Source of the DNA: an uncultured Actinomycetes bacterium
Lineage (GTDB): Bacteria > Actinomycetota > Acidimicrobiia > Acidimicrobiales > RAAP-2
Assembly (NCBI GenBank): GCA_903828785.1
Contig: CAIKNP010000001.1
Location: forward strand, 1-64,000
Reading direction: 5' to 3'
Length of the DNA stretch: 64,000 nt
Positions 42,284 through 51,239 of this stretch are shown in pieces. The notes under the pieces are model-generated. The model made no database searches, was not told the origin of the DNA, and saw only the letters and a program-made list of their open reading frames with translations. Numbering within the stretch: position 1 is the first letter of the stretch; each line of letters starts with the position of its first letter. The position numbers were made by a program, and so were the translations under genes.

Positions 42284-44020
42284 GTGTTAAAGAAAGTGCT
42301 GATCGCTAACCGCGGAGAAATTGCCGTTCGGGTTATGCGCACCTGTCGCGAAATGGGCATTGCCACCGTGGCCGTCTATTCAGAACTCGACCGCGACGCC
42401 CTGCACGTGCGTCTCGCCGACGAGGCCTACGCCCTCGGCGGGCAGACGGCCGCTGACAGCTACCTCAATACCGAGGCCATTCTCGACGCCATCGCCAAGT
42501 CCGGGGCCGACGCGGTACACCCTGGCTACGGCTTCTTTTCGGAGAACACCGACTTCGCTCGCGCCATTACCGCCATGGGCGTGACCTTCATTGGGCCACC
42601 CCCTGAAGCCATCGAAGTCATGGGTGACAAGATTTCCTCACGAGTCGCCGCGGCCGAAGCCGGTGTGCAGGGCGTTCCCGGTCGCAACGACACCCTGACT
42701 GACCCCGCCCAGGTCGTCGCCTTCGGCGAGGAATTCGGTTGGCCGGTCGCGATCAAGGCCGCCTACGGCGGTGGTGGGCGTGGCATGAAAGTCGTCAACT
42801 CCGCCGACGAAGCGGCCGCGGCGCTGGAATCAGCCATGCGCGAATCGCTCAGCTACTTCGGCCGCAGTGAGTGTTACGTCGAGCGTTACCTGACCTGGCC
42901 CCGTCACATTGAGATGCAGGTCCTGGGCGACCAGCACGGCAATACCTTGTGGCTGGGCGAACGCGACTGCTCCGCCCAGCGTCGCCACCAGAAACTGGTG
43001 GAGGAATCACCGGCTCCGAACTTTCCCGACGAGGTGCGCCGCGCCATGGGCGAAGCCGCGGTCAAGGTGTCGCGAGCCTGCGGGTACTACAACGCGGGAA
43101 CGGTCGAGTTCCTGTACCAAGATGGCGATTTCTTCTTTCTCGAAATGAATACGCGCCTGCAAGTGGAGCACCCGGTGACCGAACTGGTAACGGGGCTCGA
43201 CCTCGTCGAATGGCAGCTGCGCGTGGCGGCCGGCGAGGCCCTCAGCTTCGGGCAAGATGACGTGCAACGCCTGGGGCACGCTATCGAGGTACGCATTAAC
43301 GCCGAGGACGCGGCCGGTGGCCGCTTCTCCCCTTCGCCCGGCACCCTGACCTCCTTCACGGCGCCTTCGGGTCCCGGCGTGCGACTCGACGCCGGCTACG
43401 AAGCGGGTGACACCGTTTCCCAGTTCTACGACAACCTGATCGCCAAACTCATTGTCTGGGGCCCCGACCGCGACCGAGCTCGCCGTCGCATGTTGCGCGC
43501 CATTGAGGAAACCGTTATCACCGGCGTCGCCACCACCTTGCCCGCTGACGTCATCATTTTGAGTGATGACGAATTCGTCGCGGGCACTCACTCCACCAAG
43601 TGGGTGGAAACGAATCTCGACTTTTCTTCCATCACCTCACCGGCCGCCTCGGCGGTCAGCGCGGAAGGTCTGGTGCGACGTGACGTGCTCGCCGAAGTGG
43701 ATGGCAAGCGCGTGTCGGTTTCGCTCTTCGTTCCCGAATTTGAAGGCGCGTCTCGCCCCGTCGCGCCCAGCAAGTCACGGCGTGCGCCAGCGCCCGCCAG
43801 TGGGGGCTCGGGCAGCGTTACCGCACCGATGCAAGGTACTATCGTGAAAGTTTCCGTCGAGGTGGGACAGTCCGTCGACGCCGGTGACGTCATTGTAATT
43901 TTGGAGGCCATGAAGATGGAAAACACAGTGCTCGCTGCTCGCAGCGGAACCATTTCTGCCGTTGCGGTAGCCGCGGGTGACGCGGTCAACGCCGGTGATC
44001 TCGTGGCGGAGATTTCGTGA
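42284..44020 (+). CDS. Acyl-CoA carboxylase alpha subunit: biotin carboxylase fused to BCCP
   Basis: A 578-residue fusion. Residues 1-450 are biotin carboxylase ([24 protein letters not shown]-grasp [26 protein letters not shown]). The end is a biotinyl domain with EAMKMENTV, biotin acceptor Lys544. In actinobacteria such alpha subunits (AccA3 type) pair with separate carboxyltransferase beta subunits for acetyl-, propionyl- or longer acyl-CoA; none is in the window. GTG start with CCGGAGGG upstream. It is divergent from birA and its stop overlaps the M20 gene start (GTGA), so it heads an operon. Confidence 0.95.
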   Translation: MLKKVLIANRGEIAVRVMRTCREMGIATVAVYSELDRDALHVRLADEAYALGGQTAADSYLNTEAILDAIAKSGADAVHPGYGFFSENTDFARAITAMGVTFIGPPPEAIEVMGDKISSRVAAAEAGVQGVPGRNDTLTDPAQVVAFGEEFGWPVAIKAAYGGGGRGMKVVNSADEAAAALESAMRESLSYFGRSECYVERYLTWPRHIEMQVLGDQHGNTLWLGERDCSAQRRHQKLVEESPAPNFPDEVRRAMGEAAVKVSRACGYYNAGTVEFLYQDGDFFFLEMNTRLQVEHPVTELVTGLDLVEWQLRVAAGEALSFGQDDVQRLGHAIEVRINAEDAAGGRFSPSPGTLTSFTAPSGPGVRLDAGYEAGDTVSQFYDNLIAKLIVWGPDRDRARRRMLRAIEETVITGVATTLPADVIILSDDEFVAGTHSTKWVETNLDFSSITSPAASAVSAEGLVRRDVLAEVDGKRVSVSLFVPEFEGASRPVAPSKSRRAPAPASGGSGSVTAPMQGTIVKVSVEVGQSVDAGDVIVILEAMKMENTVLAARSGTISAVAVAAGDAVNAGDLVAEIS

Positions 44021-45198
44021 CCGCGCTCGACCTTTCTCGTGAAGCGGTCGAGGCGGTCCGCGACGAGCTCATCACCCTCAGCCACTTCATCCACCAACAC
44101 CCCGAAATGGGGTACCAGGAGTTCGAAAGTGCCGCCGCAGCGGCCGCGGTTCTCGAGGCCAATGGCTTCGTCGTCGAGCGAGGCGTGGCCTCCTTGTCCA
44201 CCGCCTTCCGCGCTACTAAGGGCAGTGGATCCTTGCACGTGTACTACTGCGCCGAATACGACGCCTTGCCCGAAGTGGGCCACGCTTGCGGTCACAACAT
44301 CATCGCCGCCTCATCGGTCGGGGCCGCCATTGGCCTGGGTGCCGTGGCCGACGAAGCAGACCTTACGGTCGTCGTGCTGGGCACCCCGTCGGAAGAGGGC
44401 GGTGGGGGCAAAATTGACCTCATCAACGCCGGCTTCTTCGCCGACGCCCACCTCGCCATGATGCTGCACCCGTGGCCGGGTGACTACCCCGGAGGCGTCT
44501 TCTCTGATCGCCTCAAGGGACAGTGCTTGGCCGTCGATCAGTTCGACGTTGAGTATCGGGGCAAGGAAGCGCACGCGTCAGCTGCGCCCTGGGAGGGCGT
44601 GAACGCCCTCGACGCCTTGACCATTGCTCAGGTCGCCATTGGTCTTTTGCGCCAACAGTTAAAGCCCGGAGACCAGGTGCACCTCGTCGTCTCGAACGGT
44701 GGTTCCGCGGCGAACATCATTCCCAGTTTCGTTAGTGCTCGCGTGATGGTTCGTTCCCCCAATCTCGAAAGCCTGCAAGCTCTGCGTACGCAGGTGAACC
44801 ACTGCTTCGAAGCTGGGTCCTTGGCCACGGGTGCGACAATGACCATGCGCCTTATTGGTCACACCTTCTCCCACATGAACAGTGACGCCGACCTCGTAAA
44901 GCACTACCGCAGCGCTGCCGAAGCCTTGGGTCGTTCCTTCGCGCTCGATGACGCCGGCGCGCCTATTCCGACTTTTTCGACGGACATGGCCAACGTCTCG
45001 CTCGTCGTGCCTTCTATCCACCCCCTACTGGGCATCGTTACGCACGGAGCGGTAAACCACCAACCCCAATTCACCGCTGCTTGCATCACCCCCGAGGCTG
45101 ACCAGGCCATGATCGAAGGCGCTATTGCCTTGGCGCACACTGGTCTCTCGGTGGCCGGTGACGCTGATTTGCGAGCGCGCCTGATGGACGCTTCGTGA
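44017..45198 (+). CDS. M20-family amidohydrolase/peptidase (AbgB-like)
   Basis: A 393-residue metallohydrolase of the M20D group. Metal-binding HACGHNII (about 90-97), the catalytic SEEGGGGK (about 127-134), [19 protein letters not shown] at the dimerisation domain and the late [11 protein letters not shown] fit p-aminobenzoyl-glutamate/N-acyl amino-acid hydrolases. Substrate is an N-acyl or N-carbamoyl amino acid; exact one unknown. GTG start inside the carboxylase stop; stop overlaps the ABM gene start (GTGA at 45195). Confidence 0.9.
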   Translation: MTALDLSREAVEAVRDELITLSHFIHQHPEMGYQEFESAAAAAAVLEANGFVVERGVASLSTAFRATKGSGSLHVYYCAEYDALPEVGHACGHNIIAASSVGAAIGLGAVADEADLTVVVLGTPSEEGGGGKIDLINAGFFADAHLAMMLHPWPGDYPGGVFSDRLKGQCLAVDQFDVEYRGKEAHASAAPWEGVNALDALTIAQVAIGLLRQQLKPGDQVHLVVSNGGSAANIIPSFVSARVMVRSPNLESLQALRTQVNHCFEAGSLATGATMTMRLIGHTFSHMNSDADLVKHYRSAAEALGRSFALDDAGAPIPTFSTDMANVSLVVPSIHPLLGIVTHGAVNHQPQFTAACITPEADQAMIEGAIALAHTGLSVAGDADLRARLMDAS

Positions 45199-45497
45199 TT
45201 CTCGAACACGCCTGGCTGAAGATCATTCCTGGTCAGGAAGAAGCCTACGAAGCCGCCGTCCGCGAAGCCCTGCCAATTATCGAATCAGCGCCCGGTTGCT
45301 ATGGTGCTGACCTGCGTCGACAAGTTGAAGACCCTACGCGCTACCTGCTGAGTGTTCGTTGGGAGTCCGTCGAGGCCCACTTGGCGTTTCGAGAAACTGA
45401 CCTCTTCCCGCAGTGGCGTTCACGAACGCATATTTTCTACGAAGAGCCTGGTCAAGTGACGCACTTTTCCGCGCCCCTCGAGCGAGAGCGCCGCTAA
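45195..45497 (+). CDS. Antibiotic-biosynthesis-monooxygenase (ABM) domain protein
   Basis: A 100-residue dimeric alpha/beta barrel protein of the ABM/LsrG/YgiN type. Pattern: an opening strand LEHAWLKIIPGQEEAYEAAV, IESAPGCYGADLRRQVEDPTRYLL and WESVEAHLAFRETDLF. Such proteins range from quinol monooxygenases and heme degraders to non-enzymatic ligand binders; no heme-binding specific residues are certain. Third gene of the carboxylase - M20 - ABM operon. Its TAA shares CTAA (45494-45497) with the stop of the convergent rhodanese-ThiF gene. Confidence 0.85.
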   Translation: MILEHAWLKIIPGQEEAYEAAVREALPIIESAPGCYGADLRRQVEDPTRYLLSVRWESVEAHLAFRETDLFPQWRSRTHIFYEEPGQVTHFSAPLERERR

Positions 45498-46657
45498 ACC
45501 CCTACGGCGTGCGGCATGCACAGGTCGTCGTACTCGGCGATGATGATCGGTCCGGCGTGGTCACCGCACGCGGGGCAGTCGGGGTCACGACGAACGCGGA
45601 AGCTTCGAAAGCTCTGGTCCAGGGCGTCGTAGGTCAAGAGACGACCAATGAGTGGTTCGCCCAGACCCAGCAACAACTTGATGGCCTCGATTGCCTGAAT
45701 CGATCCGATGATGCCGGGCAACACACCCAGCACGCCGGCCTCGGCGCAACTCGGCGCCAATTCGGCGGGAGGTGGCTCGGGAATCATGCAGCGATAGCAG
45801 GGACCCACGTAGGGTGCGAAGACCGTGACCTGGCCCTCGAAGCGAAAAATTGAGCCGTGCACCACGGGAATTTTCTTCAAGAGCGCGGCGTCATTAACGA
45901 GGTAGCGGGTCGGGAAGTTATCGGTGCCATCCACGATCACGTCGTAACCGTCAATGATGTCAAGGATGTTGTCGGCCCCTAGTCGGGTGTCGTAGGTGTT
46001 GACCTTGATGTCGGGGTTCATGCCCTCGAGGGTCTTGCGCGCGCTGTCCACTTTCCGCATCCCAACGCGCTCGAGATTGTGCAGGATCTGACGTTGCAAG
46101 TTGGAGGAATCGACCACGTCCATGTCAATGATGCCCAGCGTCCCCACCCCGGCCGCCGCGAGGTACAAGGCCGCGGGTGAACCGAGACCGCCGGCACCCA
46201 GCAAGAGCACCTTGGACCCCAGCAACTTGAGCTGCCCCTTTTCCCCCACTTCAGGCAGGAGCAAGTGGCGGCCGTACTGAATGCGCTGCTGGGCGGTCAT
46301 TGTCTGGGGAGCGGCCCAGGTGAGCCCCTCATCCTTCCACTTGTTGAATCCACCGATGATGGAGACGACGTCGGTGTAACCAAGGTCTTGCAGCGTTTTG
46401 GTGGCGAAAGCCGAGCGCACGCCGCCGGCGCAGTAGACCGCGATGGGCGCGGACTTGTTACTCAATCGGCCCTCAACTGAAAATTCAAGATTGCCTCGAG
46501 GGATGTGGACGGCCCCGGGCACGGCGCCCTGTTCGTACTCGTCGGGCTCTCGAACGTCCAGCAAGGTGTAGTGGTCGAGATTCGCGGCCACGGTCGTCGC
46601 GTCAATCTCAGTAATTTCGGCCTTAGCGGCGTTGAGTAAATCCCGGGGGGAAGACAT
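45494..46657 (-). CDS. Sulfur-carrier adenylyltransferase with N-terminal rhodanese (rhodanese-ThiF/MoeB fusion)
   Basis: From ATG 46657 (GAAGGAG upstream), 387 residues. Residues 1-115 are a rhodanese domain with active-site Cys76 in YCAGGVRSA. Residues 120-387 are an E1-like adenylyltransferase: LLLGAGGLGSPAALYLAAAG (151-170), adenylation arginine region SNLQRQILH, VDGTDNFPTRYLVND, zinc cysteines CYRCM and CPACG, and the catalytic-cysteine loop APSCAEAGVLGVLPG. The activity is adenylation and thiocarboxylation of a ubiquitin-like sulfur carrier (MoaD/ThiS/CysO type). In MoeZ/MOCS3 the rhodanese is C-terminal; here the order is reversed. No carrier gene is adjacent. Confidence 0.9.
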   Translation of the reverse strand: MSSPRDLLNAAKAEITEIDATTVAANLDHYTLLDVREPDEYEQGAVPGAVHIPRGNLEFSVEGRLSNKSAPIAVYCAGGVRSAFATKTLQDLGYTDVVSIIGGFNKWKDEGLTWAAPQTMTAQQRIQYGRHLLLPEVGEKGQLKLLGSKVLLLGAGGLGSPAALYLAAAGVGTLGIIDMDVVDSSNLQRQILHNLERVGMRKVDSARKTLEGMNPDIKVNTYDTRLGADNILDIIDGYDVIVDGTDNFPTRYLVNDAALLKKIPVVHGSIFRFEGQVTVFAPYVGPCYRCMIPEPPPAELAPSCAEAGVLGVLPGIIGSIQAIEAIKLLLGLGEPLIGRLLTYDALDQSFRSFRVRRDPDCPACGDHAGPIIIAEYDDLCMPHAVGV

Positions 46658-46741
46658 CACGGCTCCTTCGTACATGGAAATCTTACTACTTTGGTCAACA
46701 TTCCGTTCCGGCGCCTTGGCGCCAGCCACTAGACCTTATGC

Positions 46742-47353
46742 GTGACTATTGCTGAACTGCTCCAACGACGTCGAATGGTTCGCTCCTTCACCGGCGCAGC
46801 CGTCGACCACGAGCAGTTGCGTGCGCTCTGTGCGACGGCACTCTGGTCCCCCACTGCTGGTAACGCGGCCGGCGTTCGGCTCAGCATCGTCAGCCACGAC
46901 CTGGTCCCGGCCTTCATTGATGTCGCCACCGATGACGAGTGGCGCACACGCTCGACCCGTTACGCCGGACTCGCTCGGGCGGGCGCGGTGGTTCTGGTAA
47001 CGACTCGACCTCAGGACTACGAAGTGCGCTACCAAGCCCCCGACAAATCGGCCTCGGGACTGGGCGAACGCGAGGCGTGGCCGGTTCCCTACTGGCACGG
47101 TGACGCCGCAATGGCGGCCATGGCCCTGCTACTCCTCCTCGAAGACGTTGGACTGGCGGCTACCTTGTGGGGAAACTTTCGCCACGACCACGACATTCTC
47201 GAGTGGGCCAGCATTCGAGATGAGGAGTTGTTCGCCTCCATCCTCATTGGTCACGCTGACGGCAAGGATCATCGTTCGACCTCACTCGAGCGTGACGTCC
47301 CGACACGCGCCGAGCGGGTTCGAATAGTGGGCGCAGCGCCAAACCTTGAATAA
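46742..47353 (+). CDS. Nitroreductase-family FMN oxidoreductase
   Basis: A 203-residue flavoprotein of the nitroreductase superfamily. The FMN-binding pattern LLQRRRMVRSF (6-16), ATALWSPTAGNAAG (31-44) with the conserved AP/SPTAGN motif, and the late GLAATLWGNFRHD are typical. Roles include nitroaromatic reduction, FMN fragmentation or dehalogenation; substrate not deducible. Single gene with GTG start, divergent from the rhodanese-ThiF gene. The 78 bases to the convergent methyltransferase stop show no gene. Confidence 0.88.
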   Translation: MTIAELLQRRRMVRSFTGAAVDHEQLRALCATALWSPTAGNAAGVRLSIVSHDLVPAFIDVATDDEWRTRSTRYAGLARAGAVVLVTTRPQDYEVRYQAPDKSASGLGEREAWPVPYWHGDAAMAAMALLLLLEDVGLAATLWGNFRHDHDILEWASIRDEELFASILIGHADGKDHRSTSLERDVPTRAERVRIVGAAPNLE

Positions 47354-47431
47354 GAGCCTCCTCTTGACCAAGGGCTGACTATGTCCTCGACGGTCATGGC
47401 CGAGGTCCCCAAGCGAGGACGCAGTAAGCAA

Positions 47432-48181
47432 CTAGGGCTTTTCGACTACGCTCCGGGGCCGTCGCCGGGCGCTCACTATTGCCCTTGCCGACGTATCCGT
47501 CGCCCGCTGACCGTCGTCGTCACAGAGTTCAAGAAGCTCAAAATCGCTGTCCAGCAATTCCCTAACCGTCAACAATTCCACTGCTTGCTCCACGATGACT
47601 TCCTGGTGTTCTCGAAACGTTCCACCGCCCAGTGACTCAAAGATGCGCAAATCGAAGAACGCGAGGGGCGGCTGGTCGAAGTTGACCGACATGATCAAGG
47701 TGTGGCCATCGAAATCGTGCACCCAGGGCGCCATCGAGCCCAGCTCCTCGAGACGACCTACGGTATTGCAATCAAAGACCAAGAGCCCACCATCGACCAA
47801 GTGCTGGGCGGCGCGCGCAAAAACCGCTCGCCAGCCGTCCAGCGTGATGACGTGGTTCAAGGTGTCAAAAACACAAATAACGACGTCGAAGGTCTCGGCG
47901 AGGGCGAAGTTCGTAATGTCGCCCAGGTGCAGTGAGGCCCCGGGGAGTCGTCGCTCGGCGACCGCCAACATGCCCGCCGATTGGTCAATACCCGCCAATC
48001 GAAAGCCCGAGCCCAGTCCCGCGAGCACCGCTCCCGTACCGCAACCCAGTTCGAGCACCGAAGTGGCGTCGGGGCGATAGTGGGTGATGAGCGCCAGAAT
48101 CTGACGAATGCGCTCAACCGGCTCACCATTCACCGCGTCGTAGAAGGGGGCAAAAGCGTCGTAAGCGGGGATGTCGGTCAC
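47432..48181 (-). CDS. Class I SAM-dependent methyltransferase
   Basis: A 249-residue Rossmann methyltransferase. AdoMet motif I is SVLELGCGTGAVL (41-53), followed by motif II acidic AGIDQSAGMLAVA, then LHLGDITNF and VVICVFDTLNHV (post-I and IV). The N-terminal FAPFYDAVNG is typical of the ubiE/small-molecule group. Substrate unknown. Single gene, convergent with the nitroreductase; upstream, 42 bases separate it from the same-strand epimerase gene, so it may be the last gene of that transcript. Confidence 0.9.
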   Translation of the reverse strand: MTDIPAYDAFAPFYDAVNGEPVERIRQILALITHYRPDATSVLELGCGTGAVLAGLGSGFRLAGIDQSAGMLAVAERRLPGASLHLGDITNFALAETFDVVICVFDTLNHVITLDGWRAVFARAAQHLVDGGLLVFDCNTVGRLEELGSMAPWVHDFDGHTLIMSVNFDQPPLAFFDLRIFESLGGGTFREHQEVIVEQAVELLTVRELLDSDFELLELCDDDGQRATDTSARAIVSARRRPRSVVEKP

Positions 48182-48223
48182 GTCGTCAGCCTAGGGAGGA
48201 GCTTCGTCGCGGGCGACGTGGTC

Positions 48224-49141
48224 TTAGTCCGAGGTGGCGAGGGCCGAAGCGATAGCCGAGCGAACATCGCTGTCTCGGAAGGTGAAGCCCGCCGCGAGGA
48301 GTGCCGTCGGCACAACGCGCTGACTGGCGAGCACGGTTTCGGTCGCGCACTCCCCGCCGAGAACGACTTTCATCGCTATCGCCGGCACCCGTAAAAAGGC
48401 CGGACGCCCTAGCGCCTTCGCCAGGGCGACGGTGAGTTCGTGGTTCGTGCAGGGCTCTGGTGCCACCGCGTTCAGCGGACCAACCAAGCGATTATCCAGT
48501 GCAAAGAGCATGGCGCCAACCTGGTCACGCAGCGATATGGGACTCATCCACTGGCGCCCCGTACTGAGGTCACCACCGAGGCCCGCGCGGAAAATTGGGA
48601 GCAGCTTCTTTAACGCTCCCCCTCGGCGACTCAGAACGATACCCGTACGCACCTGGGAGACCTTCGTTCCGCTCGCCGCGGCGCCGACGCTGGCGCGCTC
48701 CCACTCGTCACAGACAGCGGAGAGGTAGTCCGTACCGCGCGCCGACTGCTCATCGAGTAGGTCGTCACCCCGACTGCCGTAGTAACCGATTGCGGAGCCG
48801 CTGACCAGCGTCGGCAATCCGTCGGGCAGTAGTGAGGCCAGCGAGGCGATGGTGGAGGTCGCATCGCGGCGCGAGGTCAACAACACCGCGCGGTAACTCG
48901 GCGTCCAGCGATGATCGGCGATACCAGTACCGGCCAGATTAAGTACCGCATCAAGCCCGCCAATACGCTGAAGGTCACCCTCGTCAATTTCGTGAGCCGC
49001 TGGCTTCCACCGCACCTGCAGCCCACTGACTGGGCGTGACGAGGGGCGCACGAAACGAACGACCTCATCGCCACGCGCCGTCAAAGCTCGAACGAGCGCC
49101 TCACCTATTAGGCCCGTGGAACCGGTTACGCCAACGCGCAC
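48224..49141 (-). CDS. TIGR01777-type NAD-dependent epimerase (YfcH/SulA family)
   Basis: A 305-residue extended SDR protein from GTG 49141, whose first base overlaps the pepA stop (TAGTG). Motifs: VGVTGSTGLIGEALVRAL (3-20), VLNLAGTGIADHRW, the family-typical SGSAIGYYGSRGDDLLDE with the active-site YxxxK pair replaced by YY(G)S, and WMSPISLRDQVGAM. The family is associated with cell division and photosystem assembly in other groups but lacks a proven reaction. Length standard. Coupled to pepA, possibly in the pduO - pepA - epimerase operon. Confidence 0.9.
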   Translation of the reverse strand: MRVGVTGSTGLIGEALVRALTARGDEVVRFVRPSSRPVSGLQVRWKPAAHEIDEGDLQRIGGLDAVLNLAGTGIADHRWTPSYRAVLLTSRRDATSTIASLASLLPDGLPTLVSGSAIGYYGSRGDDLLDEQSARGTDYLSAVCDEWERASVGAAASGTKVSQVRTGIVLSRRGGALKKLLPIFRAGLGGDLSTGRQWMSPISLRDQVGAMLFALDNRLVGPLNAVAPEPCTNHELTVALAKALGRPAFLRVPAIAMKVVLGGECATETVLASQRVVPTALLAAGFTFRDSDVRSAIASALATSD

Positions 49142-50640
49142 TACGAGGCAGAGGACGTCGCCGCGACCTCGGTGAGGAGCGCGACTATGGTGCGAAGGCC
49201 CCAAGCGGTTCCCCCACGCTGGTAGTAACCGCGGCTCTCACCAGCTCGGGCGGGACCGGCGATATCGAGGTGCGCCCAGGGACGGCCATCGTTGAAGTGT
49301 TGCAGGAAGAGGCCGGCTGTAATAGCGCCCGGCCCTCCGCCGAACTTGCCCATGTTCTTGATATCAGCCGTTTCGGACTCGATATCCTTTTCGTACTTCG
49401 CGTCGAGGGGCATTTGCCAGAAGCCTTCACCACTGGTGGCGCTGGCGTCCATGATTCGCTGCGCGAGTGCGTCGTCGGTCGAAAAGAAACCGGCGCATTC
49501 ATTCCCCAACGCGGCGGCCATAGCCCCCGTCAAGGTGGCGACGTCAATCATCGCGTCGGGATCATGCTCGAGAGCCAAGGTCATTCCCTCGGCGAGAATG
49601 AGCCGACCTTCGGCATCAGGGTTAGCGACCTCAATGGTCACTCCCGAGCGCGAAGTGATCACGTCGCTGGGCTTCACGGCCCGGTCACCCGACATGTTCT
49701 CGACCAGGGGCGCGATAACGGTAAGTCGGATGGGTAACTTCAGGGCCGACACGGCTGCGAGGACACCGCTGACCACGGCCGCACCGCTCATGTCGGTTTT
49801 CATGTCGTACATGCCCGGCAAGGGCTTGATGGCCAAACCACCGGAGTCGAAAGTGACACCCTTCCCAATCAGGGCGTAGTGGGCGGTGGCGTTCGCTGGA
49901 TGGTAGGTAGCGATCACGACGCGCGCCGGCTCGGCCGAGCCCGAACTCACCGCCAACACGCCACCGAGACGCTCTTCGCGAATCTTCGATTCTGTCCAGA
50001 CATCAATCTTCACGTCCGCCACGTTGGCGAGGCGAGCAGCAATAGCCTTGGCCAATTCCTTGGGCGTCATGAAGTTCGGTGGCGTGTCAACGAGTCGCTT
50101 CGCCCAGTTCGTAGCGTTGGCGATGACCTCACCAGTCTCGACACCCGCCACCACCGCGTCGAGCGCTTCGATGGATGGCAGATCTTGGCCCAGGGCCACG
50201 ACGACGAGCTTCGAATCGTCGTCGGGCTTTTTGAAGTTGTACGAGGTCAAGATTGCGGCCTCGGCCACCGCTTGAGCGGCGTCGGCGGGGAAGGAGAGGC
50301 CGTCGGTGGGCAGCAAGAACGCCAGATCCTTGCCACGAGCGGCGCGGACAGCTGACGCTGCGGCCAGCCGGTAGGACTCGTCACCGGGGTCTTCGCCGAG
50401 GCTGACGAGGACAATGCTCGCGCCATCGAGGGCCGGTAAGACCAGTGATGATCCCGCCTTCGCCGAGAAGCCGTGCGTTGCGCACCACTCCTCGGAAAGG
50501 GAGCGAGGCACGCGTTGCCCGGCAACCTCGTCGGGCACGTCAGCGGCGACGTTGCCTACACCCTGACTGAAGTTGACGGGTACCGCGAAGAAACTGGCCG
50601 TCGTTTCGGCAAGCGCCTTTACTCGAGTTTTGCTAATCAC
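49141..50640 (-). CDS. pepA: Leucyl aminopeptidase (M17)
   Basis: A 499-residue cytosolic M17 aminopeptidase. The regulatory/N-terminal domain spans about 1-170. The di-metal catalytic region is clear: VTFDSGGLAIKPLPGMYDMKTDMSGAA (near 268-294) with its conserved metal-binding Lys and Asp, and NPDAEGRLILAE near 349. The last is normally NTDAEGRL, so Thr is replaced by Pro here. The C-terminus LDIAGPARAGESRGYYQRGGTAWG is normal. GTG start overlaps the pduO stop (GTGA); stop touches the epimerase start. Turnover of peptides, with cysteinylglycine a common substrate. Confidence 0.92.
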   Translation of the reverse strand: MISKTRVKALAETTASFFAVPVNFSQGVGNVAADVPDEVAGQRVPRSLSEEWCATHGFSAKAGSSLVLPALDGASIVLVSLGEDPGDESYRLAAASAVRAARGKDLAFLLPTDGLSFPADAAQAVAEAAILTSYNFKKPDDDSKLVVVALGQDLPSIEALDAVVAGVETGEVIANATNWAKRLVDTPPNFMTPKELAKAIAARLANVADVKIDVWTESKIREERLGGVLAVSSGSAEPARVVIATYHPANATAHYALIGKGVTFDSGGLAIKPLPGMYDMKTDMSGAAVVSGVLAAVSALKLPIRLTVIAPLVENMSGDRAVKPSDVITSRSGVTIEVANPDAEGRLILAEGMTLALEHDPDAMIDVATLTGAMAAALGNECAGFFSTDDALAQRIMDASATSGEGFWQMPLDAKYEKDIESETADIKNMGKFGGGPGAITAGLFLQHFNDGRPWAHLDIAGPARAGESRGYYQRGGTAWGLRTIVALLTEVAATSSAS

Positions 50641-51191
50641 TTTGACTCCTCTGTCATTGAACGTGCGGTGCGGTGCGCCGACCCTTCAGCCACTCGCGCC
50701 AAGGTCCAAACTAAATCACTCAGACGGTTCAGGTAGGCCACTACGAAAGAATCTTCGCTGATCCAGGTCACCGCCACTCGTTCGGCCCGGCGAATAACGG
50801 TTCGAGCGACGTCGAGGGCGGCGGAGGCTTGGTTTTCTCCCGGGACCACGAATTCGGTAGGCATGACCACTTGACTCGACCAGAAGTCGATGCGTTCCTC
50901 GAGGCCGTCGACCATTTCTTGGGTCACCAGCGTCCGGTTCCCCTCTAATTTCGGACGATTCTCCGAAGCGGTCGCTACTTCGGCCATCAAAATCCAGAGG
51001 TCGCGCTCTAACTCGGCAATGACCTGGTTGAGTTCACCGTCACGAGGCTGCAGGGAGCGGGCCCACCCGAGGGCGGCCTGGGCTTCGTCGACGTTGCCAT
51101 TGAGTTCGATAGCGGCTGAATCCTTCTCGGTTCGTCCACCAAACAACAAGCCCGTCGTGCCGTCGTCACCCTTACGCGTGTATATCTTCAT
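50637..51191 (-). CDS. pduO: PduO-type ATP:cob(I)alamin adenosyltransferase
   Basis: From ATG 51191, 184 residues: the homologous N-terminus MKIYTRKGDDGTTGLLFGGR begins right there, so the longer upstream frame is rejected. The ATP-binding glycine-rich start, IDFWSSQVVMPTEFVVPGEN (conserved substrate lid) and RTVIRRAERVAV (active-site Arg) mark the PduO type that makes adenosylcobalamin. It is divergent from the cobalamin-dependent methionine synthase with 48 bases between starts, a shared promoter region. pepA follows by GTGA overlap. Confidence 0.94.
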   Translation of the reverse strand: MKIYTRKGDDGTTGLLFGGRTEKDSAAIELNGNVDEAQAALGWARSLQPRDGELNQVIAELERDLWILMAEVATASENRPKLEGNRTLVTQEMVDGLEERIDFWSSQVVMPTEFVVPGENQASAALDVARTVIRRAERVAVTWISEDSFVVAYLNRLSDLVWTLARVAEGSAHRTARSMTEESK

Positions 51192-51239
51192 CCCGACAGC
51201 GTACCGATTAAAAAAGAGAAGCGGGTAGCCTTTAAGCAC

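Noticed and set aside
47381-47635. 84-codon plus-strand frame starting MSSTVMAEVPKRGRSKQLGL
   Set aside because: The start looks protein-like, but most of it is antisense to the methyltransferase C-terminus and the later part is not coding-like.
51192-51239. Cobalamin riboswitch before metH or pduO
   Set aside because: Only 48 bases lie between the two starts, far too few for a B12 riboswitch (about 200).
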